DNA of 64,000 nt from Natrinema amylolyticus_A. GTDB taxonomy: Archaea; Halobacteriota; Halobacteria; Halobacteriales; Natrialbaceae. This document shows, one piece after another, positions 56,147 through 64,000 of the stretch (positions are counted from its first letter, which is position 1; the number at the start of each line of letters is the position of its first letter). The notes beneath the pieces were generated by a model that searched no databases, was not told the origin of the DNA, and worked only from the letters and a program-made list of their open reading frames with translations. The translations under genes and the position numbers were made by a program. The stretch is from contig NZ_JBHUDI010000007.1 in NCBI RefSeq assembly GCF_042678045.1, positions 62,001 through 126,000 on the forward strand, read 5' to 3'.

Positions 56147-57355
56147 ATGGCATGGTTGCAAGAAGAGGTTGAGAACGCGATTAAGAATGTCATTGAGGAT
56201 TTCACCGATGCACTCCTACGTCTTGTGAATGACATTCATGAAACAATATTGGAACCAATAGTCGGCGTTCCCACCCCAAAATCGGATTCGGGGTATATGG
56301 TCGTTGGAACTCCTGATAATCAGCCATGGGAAAGTCTGTATCAGGACGTATATCTGGCGTACATCATGCCGCTAGCAATCATGATGATGGTTATCGCCTT
56401 TGCGTTTGTCGGCCTCCGAGCAGGCTCAATGAGCGAGTACCGTCGAAAACAGCTCTTGCGACGGCTTGGGCTTGTATTCATAGGTACTTTCGTCTGGTTC
56501 CCATTGGTATCGATCCCGCTACAGTTCATCGACGCGGTGGGTATGACAATCGCTCCGATCGATGAGATGTCTGCAGGACTCGGCGGTCTTATTCAATCTT
56601 CTCTCGGAGGCACGTTCACTATTCTGGCAATGGTCGTCATATCGAACTTCTTCTTGGTTGTTGCTGGGTTCGTTGTTGCTCTCCGCTGGATTGCTCTTTC
56701 TGTATTAACACCTCTCATGCCGTTACTGGGCGTCCTTTGGTCGATGGAGGTGTGGCCGTTCAGTCCAGCAGCAAACATGGCACGTCGGGTCGCGGGAATT
56801 TATCCTGGATTAGTGATTTCAGGGGTACCGCCAGCGATCCTCTTTCGGATCGGATGGGAAGTCGGTGGCCTCGAAAGCACCGTTGATGGGTTGTTCTCCT
56901 TGTTTATTGGATTGACGCTGATCCCTGCAGCGATCATCGCGATGGTCATGACGGTCTACTGGAGTAGCCCAGCGATGCGGACGATCGCCCAGAAAGGAGC
57001 ATCTACGACGAATCCTGCAGCGGCTAAAGCTGGCGCTGCAAAGGCAAAGCGCACTTCTGGAAAAGCGGTCCGTGGTGCTCGAAACGTCCACCGTGGATAC
57101 GCAGATAACCAGCTTGGATCCGTCACGAAAAGTGGCCAGACGACACTCGGTAGTGGAGACTCGAAAGCATACAAGCTCGGCTCTTCGGCCCGCTCGACGA
57201 AGGAACACGCCGGCCGCTACAACAACTTGCGGAAGTCGAAGACTGGGCGGATGCGTGATAAGGCCGCTGATGACGCTCGCAACGCCACACAGAAAGCATC
57301 GACTCGAGCCAAGCGTGGGCTCAAAAACACGAAGGAGAAGGTCTCACGGTGGTGA
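56147..57355 (+). CDS. polytopic channel candidate (VirB6/TrbL-like) with basic tail
   Basis: Protein of 402 aa. An amphipathic N-terminus is followed by about six hydrophobic helices (LAYIMPLAIMMMVIAFAFVG, later LAMVVISNFFLVVAGFVVAL) and a ~110-residue tail rich in Lys, Arg and Ala (KAGAAKAKRTSGKAVRGARN). A basic tail is unusual for a halophile and could contact DNA or acidic partners. VirB6/TrbL proteins form the inner-membrane channel of T4SS. The match here is by layout, not by sequence. Confidence 0.6.
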   Translation: MAWLQEEVENAIKNVIEDFTDALLRLVNDIHETILEPIVGVPTPKSDSGYMVVGTPDNQPWESLYQDVYLAYIMPLAIMMMVIAFAFVGLRAGSMSEYRRKQLLRRLGLVFIGTFVWFPLVSIPLQFIDAVGMTIAPIDEMSAGLGGLIQSSLGGTFTILAMVVISNFFLVVAGFVVALRWIALSVLTPLMPLLGVLWSMEVWPFSPAANMARRVAGIYPGLVISGVPPAILFRIGWEVGGLESTVDGLFSLFIGLTLIPAAIIAMVMTVYWSSPAMRTIAQKGASTTNPAAAKAGAAKAKRTSGKAVRGARNVHRGYADNQLGSVTKSGQTTLGSGDSKAYKLGSSARSTKEHAGRYNNLRKSKTGRMRDKAADDARNATQKASTRAKRGLKNTKEKVSRW

Positions 57356-57360
57356 GTTCG

Positions 57361-60300
57361 ATGAGTACGAACACCTCTGATCATGACTATACCGCACGAA
57401 AGATCCATCAGTCGCTGGGTGGCACAACGGCCTTCTTCCGGGGCTACACGATTGGCGAACTTATGCTGTTTCTCACAGTGGCGTTCGTCACGGTCGTTGC
57501 AGCGACGTTCGTTCCGGCAGCACTGACGATCCCGGTGCTGGGATTCGGGCTTATGCTCGTGACGGTGCTGTTCTTGCTCCACAAGATCAAGCCCCGATAT
57601 CTGTGGCTAACTGAGTGGCTTGCTGCCCGTCTTAGCTGGGCGATCAAGAACAAGGAGTACACGCACGGTGGCGAGGACAACAGCGAGGTCCGGTATCTGA
57701 CTCGCCTCCAGCGAGTGTACCCACACGCGATCGAACGAACGGATGGCGCACTCGTTGGGGCGATGAAGGTCGAGCCCGCGAACATGGCCCTCGAGGATGA
57801 TGATGCGTGGGCGAAGGCTGTCCAGTCGCTCTCGGAGTTCGCCAACTCGACTATCGACTTTCCAGTGAAGATCTACGTCACTAGCCGCGAGGTCGATGAC
57901 GACGAGACCATCCGTGCACACCAGGATCGACTCGCTGACGCCGACGTTCGCTCACGTCCTGTGTTGAAACGGCTTCTCGAGGAGTACGTTGGAGCGAATA
58001 CGACTGACAACGGCGAAATTGACTCGGAGACGACCACGATTCGCGAGTACTACCTCATCACTGCAGTGAACGACGACGATATCGAGCACTTCGACACAAC
58101 CGACGACAGTGTCCTTGCCTATCTTGCTGATCTTCCTGCTCTTGGACGGCTCTTCGGTCGGTTCCAAACTGACGACCTGACCGATGCCGAGCGAGAGCAA
58201 TTCAAAGAAGAACACCTCGAGTCACGACTCACACAACTCCGCCGTGGTGGGTCGTCGCTCTATCGGTGTTCAGTCAGCCCTGTTGATGCCTACGACCTCG
58301 CTCGGATCACGAAGGAATACTGGACGTGCCATCCCGAAGAGTACGCCGATATCACGAACGCACTCGGCACGTTCCCGGTCGTCTCCCACGGGATAAGCGA
58401 CGGTGTCCCAGCAACGCCCGATCCTGACGACGTCCTCGATGCAATGGCTGAGCACGACAGTCCGTCAGATACGGCTTCCAGCGATCATAGCGAAAATACC
58501 GTTGCCGAAGACACTGTCGACGATCCGTCGGTTCCGTCCGATGATCGGTTACCAGACACGTCGACGATGCACCAGTCGGTAATTGCGCCGTCGACGATCG
58601 ACTGGGAGACGACCTACGCCGTGATCAACGACGAGACGTACGTTCGCACGTTCTGGATTGAACAGTTCCCCGAGGAACCACCAGATGGCCTCCTCGAGCG
58701 ACTGTTACTCGACACGGAGTTGCAGACCGACATCAGCATCCACCTCGATCCGTTCGACAGCCAGTCGGCTCAGGATATGATGGCAGACTGGATCTCGGAT
58801 TTGAAGATCAACCAGCACGACTCGAACAGTCTCAAATCCGAGGATCTCCAGGAGGACATCGATCAGGCGAAGTACATGCGGTCGCTCGTCCGTGCGAACA
58901 AAGCGTCGTTCTATCGCGGTGGCGTGTTCATTCGCCTCGCCGCTAATAGTCAACAGGAACTCGATAATCAGACGACGCGTCTCCGCTCGATCATCAAGGA
59001 TGCGCCAGCGAACTGTACGCTCAAGGTCGCAAGTCGCTGGCAGGAACGCGGACTCGCAACAGTGTCACCGCTTGGCGCGAACGAACTTGGCCGTGACCGT
59101 ATGTCGACGCTGACGAACCAAGCCGTCGGCGCGATGTTCCCGTTCTCGTCGAACTACCTGATGATGGACGAGGGTATCGAGTACGGCTATCACGGCCACA
59201 ACGGCTCTCCGATTCGGATCAACCCATGGGCGCTCGAGACGGGCCACAGTGAACTTGTCGTTGGGATGCCGGGCGCTGGGAAGACGTTCGGCGACATCAT
59301 GCGCCACCTTCGGATGATGAAACGCCGCAACGACACGATGCTGGTTCTCGTCGATCCAGTTGGTGGCTTCCGTGGGATCGCAGACGCGCTGAACGCGAAG
59401 ACGATCACCGTCGGTGGCGATACGAAGCTCAACCCACTCGAAATCCGCGAGACGCCCCAGCACGTTCTTGATTCCGGTGACGGGATCTCTCCCCTTTCGG
59501 CGAAGAAAGACGAGGTCTACGCCGTCCTCGAGAACTTCCTCGACGCTCGCGATATCGAACTCGGAACCGAGACGGGCGTCCTCTCGTATGTCATCGATGA
59601 AGCCTACCGGCAAGCAGGGATCGTTGAAGACGACGTCTCGACGCACACGTCGGCGAATTCACCAACGATGCAGGACGTCCATCGGATCCTCTGTGATATC
59701 GCCGAGAACCCGGATGAGCATAATATCGCAGAATCCGAATCTGCTCGCGAGCGTGCTGCCCAGTATGCAGACGAACTCGCGATTGCGTTTCAGCCCTTCC
59801 GCGAGGGTGGCTCCTACTAGAATCTCTCGCACCACTCCGAGATCGATATTCTCGAGGGCGACAGCAAAGTCGTCTATATCGACCTCGGTCAGATCGAGGG
59901 CAGTGCATCGGGGATCGATCGCCAGACGTTCCTGATGCAACTGTTGCTGTCGACGATCTACCAGCAAGCGAAAAACACCCAGCGAAACGTCGAACTCGCA
60001 ATCGACGAAGCCCACTACCTCTTCGAGGACCAGGCCAACCTCGATTTCCTCGAGACGGCGTTCCGGCACCAACGCCATGCAGGGCTTCGGATGGTGCTGC
60101 TCTCCCAAACTGCTCAGGAATTCTATGAGACCGAGCAGGCGGAGAAAATCATCGGCATGTGCCCGATCAAGGTTCTCCACAAGCTCCCCGAACTGGATGA
60201 TCGGACAGCGGACAAGATCGGCTTGACCGAAGAGCAGCGTCGGTACGTCAGGGGTGCCGACGCCGGGAACGAAGACCTGGGCTATAGTCAGGCACTCGTC

Positions 60301-60678
60301 CGCGTCGAAGAACACGGGACGTACCCGCTGCATATCGTCGCTGACGACTTCGAGAAACGAGTTATCGACTACGAGCCCGAGGACCAAGCCTTCATCGAGC
60401 AGGCAATTCGTGACGAGCCAGCAGAGTTGCTCGCTTTCGAAGAGTTCGTCGAGAACGAAGCCCAGCGCAACGCGCTTGCAACCCGTCTCGATCTCAGCGC
60501 AGACGCGGCCAGCCGGCTTCTTGAGGCAAATCTCACAAAAGAGGAAGTTCTCGATGCGGTCGTCGAGCATTCCCTCGAGGCAGACAGCGAGAAATCGTCT
60601 GTCCGGCCTGATGGTGGAGAATCAGCTACTGCACAGGATACGACTGAAACGGAGTCTGACACCCAAGACCATGACTAG
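57361..60678 (+). pseudogene. virB4: VirB4-type ATPase interrupted by an in-frame amber codon
   Basis: Reading through one TAG at 59818-59820 gives a single 1105-residue VirB4-like protein. The N-terminal ~85 residues hold two membrane helices of PrgI/VirB3 type (LMLFLTVAFVTVVAATFVP), so VirB3 appears fused. Walker A (GMPGAGKTF) lies near residue 635 and Walker B (LAIDEAHYLFED) near 880, on opposite sides of the amber. The frame beyond the TAG is intact and continues in VirB4-like sequence. VirB4 powers pilus assembly and DNA transfer. Either a recent nonsense mutation, a read-through site or an assembly error. Confidence 0.85.
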
Positions 60679-61819
60679 GTTCAACCAGATCAAGACAATC
60701 ATAGGTTCGTCGCCACAGTACGAGGCGACGCAACTCGACTTTGGAGAGCACGATTCGTTCGTCCAACGGCAAGCGGACACGCCAGGCACGCTGCTTCGGA
60801 TCCGCCCCTACAAAGAGAACAACGGTATCGCGGACGGGGCCGGGGTCCTCCAGTCAGTCCACGATGTGACGACGAACTTCCGTGGGAAGAATACGAGCGA
60901 CCACCACTCCTTTGAGGTCTGGTTTGACGAAGGGAAGATCAAGTTCTACATGCACGCTGCTACCGAGGCAGCTGCCGACAAGTTCAGACGGCGTGTTGGG
61001 AACAACTACGCCAACAGCGAGGTTTTCCCGGTTGAAGAGGGCTATGCGTTTCCCGTTATCGACTCCGACGAGTACGTCGCTGGTGCGTGGCTCGAGATGG
61101 AGAAGATCCCCTACTATCCGATTCGCCACCACAATAGCGAAGGCTTCGAGACGGATCCGTACGGCGAAATCACGAGCGAAATGCTCTCGCTTGATGAAAG
61201 CACGGTTATCACGCAGGTTGTTTTCCGACCTGCGAAACAGTCGTGGACCGATGGCGACCGGTTCAAGCACAATAGCGTCGACGAACTCGCGCACGCGCTT
61301 CGCCAAGGGACATCCGTCGGCTGGCTCAATCCCCGCACGCGACCGCCGACTGAGAAGGACAAACAGGCTGCAAAAACGATCGAACAGCAACGTGGTCAAC
61401 AGGCGTTCCACGTGAACATTCGCGTCCTCGCTATCTCGAGCGAACAGGCCGAAGCCGAGGCCCGTGCTCGTGGCGTCGCGGGGATGTTCAGGAAGTACTA
61501 CAACGCGATCACTGAACAGGGCCTTGACGACAACCCTGTTTGGCATCGGCGAGAGCGCAAACGTGCCACGCAGCTTCGACAGTTCGTTGAGCGAATGTGT
61601 GACCGCGAGTGGATCGACCGGCACATGATTATGACCGTCGACGAACTCGCTGGCGTCGCACATATCCCCAATGCAGAGATTGAGACGCCGAATATCGACT
61701 GGCGATATACCCGACGTGGTGACCGCGCCCCTGCCGATCTCGGCCAATACGAACAGTCCACCGATAGCAGCGCTTCCACCGAACACAACGTTACTAACAG
61801 AGGACACGATGGTGTTTGA
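60671..61819 (+). CDS. VirD4-associated N-terminal domain protein
   Basis: Protein of 382 aa from ATG 60671, overlapping the VirB4 end by 8 nt and the VirD4 start by 11 nt. It contains features seen in the N-terminal part of some bacterial conjugative coupling proteins (HHSFEVWFDEGKIKFYM; MTVDELAGVAHIPNAE, then ETPNIDWRY). Here this part is a separate gene before the motor. It could load DNA or select substrates. The comparison is from memory of the family. Confidence 0.55.
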   Translation: MTRFNQIKTIIGSSPQYEATQLDFGEHDSFVQRQADTPGTLLRIRPYKENNGIADGAGVLQSVHDVTTNFRGKNTSDHHSFEVWFDEGKIKFYMHAATEAAADKFRRRVGNNYANSEVFPVEEGYAFPVIDSDEYVAGAWLEMEKIPYYPIRHHNSEGFETDPYGEITSEMLSLDESTVITQVVFRPAKQSWTDGDRFKHNSVDELAHALRQGTSVGWLNPRTRPPTEKDKQAAKTIEQQRGQQAFHVNIRVLAISSEQAEAEARARGVAGMFRKYYNAITEQGLDDNPVWHRRERKRATQLRQFVERMCDREWIDRHMIMTVDELAGVAHIPNAEIETPNIDWRYTRRGDRAPADLGQYEQSTDSSASTEHNVTNRGHDGV

Positions 61820-64000
61820 TCGATTCTTTGACCGCAGCAACTCTGAAGAGGTAACAGAAGATATGGAGACCGAGCCAGCGACACAAGCTACTGGTGACGG
61901 TGACTCTCCGCTCGATTCACCACCGGCCCCCCAATCCCAACTCGGCGAGACATACGATATCGATGAACAGAAGACCAGTTCCATCGGTGGTAAGCAAGCT
62001 ATCACTGAAACGACTCAGGAGGGCACTGTTGCAGGACCATTTGTCCGCGAGATGTTCGAGGCAGGTGTCGAGACACCGTCTGCACCACTCTGGATCGGTT
62101 ACGATAAGGATCCTCAGCGAGGCTTCCGTGAAGTCCCGCTTCGCTTTGACTCACTCTTCCGCCATATCTGGATTACAGGCACCACTGGCTACGGGAAAAC
62201 CACGGCGCTACTGAATATGATGGTCCAGTGGGCATACTCCGGCTATGGCTTCACCTACTTCGATCCGAAAGGCCGAGACTCCCGAGAGCTCCTGCGCAAA
62301 CTCCCTGAACACCGACTCGAGGATGTGGTCTGGATTGAGCCTGGTTCGACCACCCATGAGAAGACGATCGGGATGAACTTCCTCGAGGTGCCCGAGTGCG
62401 AGACGCGTGAGGAACTCGAGAATGAGATCGAAAACCGAGTCGAGAACCTGAAAGCGGTCTTCGACACCTCCGACTACTGGGGCATCAACATGGAGGCGAT
62501 CACCGAGTCAATGGCTCGGGCGATGATGAAATCGGAGAAACCGTTCTCGATCATCGATATGTACTTCACGTTGCTCAACGCCGAGCGGCGCGAAGACTTC
62601 GCCCTCGACGTTGAGGATCCCTACATCAGGGAGTTCTGCCTCGAGATTGCGAATATGGAGGAGGAGACGATCCGTCCCCTCCTGAAACGGATCAAGTCAT
62701 GGGTTGAGAATTCGGTGATTCGCCGGATCATTGCCCATCGTGAGAGTACGATCGATTTCCGAGACATCATCGACAACGATCGGATCGTTATCGTTCGAAC
62801 GCCCGTCGAGAATACAGATATCAAGAAGATGGTCACGCTCGGTGTGATGCGCAACCTCTGGAGTGCCATTCAGCACCGGTCGTACGAACGCGATACCGAT
62901 CCAGACCCCTATTTTGTCCTGTGTGACGAGTTCGACGACATTGCTAGCGACAATCTCGATGTCGAGTCGATGCTGGCCCGTGCTCGCTCGATGCGACTAT
63001 CGGTAACGCTCGCTTCCCAGTACCCCTCGCAGTTTGATGAGGATACGCTGAAAGCGATGCAGAACAACTGTGATAACCTTCTTGCCTTCTCAGTCAACGA
63101 CGTCGACGACGCCCAACTGCTGATGAAGCGGTTTCAGGGTTACACGGCGGAGGATTTGATCTCGACTGATCAGTACAAGGCCTGGACGAAACTTCCGCTC
63201 GAGGGTGGGCGCTATTCTGAGCCGGTCCTCATCAACTCGTTCCCGCCGTATCCACCGCTTCGGTCGACTGAGACTGTCGATGATATCATCGAACAGAGTT
63301 TAGAGCGCTACGGAACTGACCCGCTAACGGACGCAGAGATCCTTCAGAACCTCATCTACAGCGATGCCAATGAGGCTGCCAATCCGACGAAGATACTGGA
63401 CGAGACCATGGCAGAAGCTCTCCGCACAGTCCAAATTCGAGAGGGTGTACGAGAGGCAAATGGCTGGGTCGAGGTCACGGCTGTTGACGAGGAACTCGTG
63501 GCTCGCCTCGAGAAAACCGAGCCCGAGATTGACTATGCATACGAAGACCTGCCGGATGTGCGCGATGCCTCGCGGTTGATCGAGGTCGACCTGCAGAACG
63601 ATGAGATCGTCGCTCGGCTCACCGACGAGGGTGAAGAGTTGGTCCGGCCCAAGACGGGCACTGTCGGCTCAGCTGGTGGAACCAGCCACGATGCAGTGCT
63701 TCTGGATACTGAGGTAGCGCTTACTGAACGCGGGTTCAGTGTCGAGATCCTCGAGCAGGATGGGAGTGAGCAACCTGACGCAGTTGCCACGCACCCAGAT
63801 CATGATGTGGTGTTTAACATCGAGGCTGAGACAACAACGCCAGATCGCCCAGCGAAGGTTCTGCAGAATCTCAAACGCGCTCACGAGGAAGACCGCATTC
63901 CGATCTTCGTTGTCCGTCCTGGGGAGTCTGAGACACAGGTGGCGTCACGAGTCGAGAATATCCTTTCAAAGCCACTGCACGAACGATCGGATGGCACTGA
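61809..64000 (+). CDS. virD4: VirD4-type DNA-translocating ATPase (partial, runs off window)
   Basis: Open from ATG 61809 to the window end, 730 codons with no stop. After a disordered acidic front, the motor begins: Walker A GTTGYGKTT at about 124-132, a DPKGRDS strand, and Walker B VLCDEFDD near 370 followed by ARARSMRLSVTLASQYPS. This is a T4SS coupling protein/HerA-FtsK-type ATPase that pumps DNA in conjugation. The C-terminus lies outside the window. Confidence 0.85.
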   Translation, partial: MVFDRFFDRSNSEEVTEDMETEPATQATGDGDSPLDSPPAPQSQLGETYDIDEQKTSSIGGKQAITETTQEGTVAGPFVREMFEAGVETPSAPLWIGYDKDPQRGFREVPLRFDSLFRHIWITGTTGYGKTTALLNMMVQWAYSGYGFTYFDPKGRDSRELLRKLPEHRLEDVVWIEPGSTTHEKTIGMNFLEVPECETREELENEIENRVENLKAVFDTSDYWGINMEAITESMARAMMKSEKPFSIIDMYFTLLNAERREDFALDVEDPYIREFCLEIANMEEETIRPLLKRIKSWVENSVIRRIIAHRESTIDFRDIIDNDRIVIVRTPVENTDIKKMVTLGVMRNLWSAIQHRSYERDTDPDPYFVLCDEFDDIASDNLDVESMLARARSMRLSVTLASQYPSQFDEDTLKAMQNNCDNLLAFSVNDVDDAQLLMKRFQGYTAEDLISTDQYKAWTKLPLEGGRYSEPVLINSFPPYPPLRSTETVDDIIEQSLERYGTDPLTDAEILQNLIYSDANEAANPTKILDETMAEALRTVQIREGVREANGWVEVTAVDEELVARLEKTEPEIDYAYEDLPDVRDASRLIEVDLQNDEIVARLTDEGEELVRPKTGTVGSAGGTSHDAVLLDTEVALTERGFSVEILEQDGSEQPDAVATHPDHDVVFNIEAETTTPDRPAKVLQNLKRAHEEDRIPIFVVRPGESETQVASRVENILSKPLHERSDGT

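Noticed and set aside
59818..59820. Pyrrolysine encoded by the amber codon
   Set aside because: No pyl genes or suppressor tRNA are visible, and pyrrolysine is not expected in an ATPase of this kind. Mutation or sequence error is simpler.
60854..62005. Open frame of 383 codons antisense to the VirD4-associated gene
   Set aside because: Spans two real overlapping genes on the other strand and lacks any domain.
1..64000. tRNA or rRNA genes
   Set aside because: No cloverleaf or rRNA signature was recognised by eye on either strand.

Overview
The window is haloarchaeal DNA. The predicted proteins are strongly acidic (D/E-rich, few Lys). Several secreted proteins carry twin-arginine lipoprotein signals, many genes have a TATA box about 25-30 nt before a leaderless start, and there is an archaeal TFB, an Orc1/Cdc6 initiator and an XPB-Bax1 pair. 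The initiator with flanking repeats, ParA, a tyrosine recombinase and a type IV secretion block point to a plasmid, megaplasmid or large integrative/conjugative element. Genus cannot be told from the sequence alone.

Layout. (1) 1-13890: a defence-type locus with a DUF499-like ATPase, a small partner, a DUF1156-type adenine methylase, an oppositely oriented AT-rich PHP-ATPase (TrlF type) and an SNF2-type helicase with a PLD-like N-terminus. (2) 14117-15750: xseA, broken by several lesions, and intact xseB. (3) 16103-18166: small zinc-binding proteins, a TRAM protein and a SWIM protein. (4) 18361-20507: replication module (Orc1/Cdc6 plus six repeats), bracketed by ~0.5-kb direct repeats. (5) 21121-23857: XPB helicase and Bax1 nuclease. 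(6) 24183-27851: C-terminal relic of a second Orc1/Cdc6 cut by a TnpB-only element, then parA and its downstream partner. (7) 28111-34842: two PQQ-propeller Tat lipoproteins, other lipoproteins and small membrane proteins. (8) 35183-39039: toxin-antitoxin pair, pRiA4b ORF-3-like protein and a tyrosine recombinase with palindromes upstream. (9) 39579-43298: four-gene operon (2OG dioxygenase, siderophore-type acetyltransferase, lysine/ornithine N-monooxygenase, EamA exporter) with no synthetase. (10) 43401-50082: HemAT-like globin sensor with an unusual signalling tip, TFB, and membrane, coiled-coil and HalOD1 proteins. (11) 50083-51574: about 1.5 kb of non-coding sequence with a terminator and a strongly structured segment. 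(12) 51575-52645: PAS histidine kinase. (13) 52795-64000: a haloarchaeal type IV secretion/conjugation operon with pilin, surface proteins, a polytopic channel candidate, VirB4 (interrupted by an in-frame amber codon) and VirD4 running off the window.

How it fits together. Regions 4-6 maintain the element (replication, partition), 13 probably transfers it, and 1 is likely to protect the host or the element. Regions 7, 9 and 10 are accessory cargo: cell surface, small-molecule production and sensing/regulation. The most unusual points are the defence locus with its inverted AT-rich insert and 16-bp palindromic operator, the hydroxamate-type cluster lacking a synthetase, the replaced replicon, the amber-split VirB4 and the structured non-coding segment near 51.3 kb.
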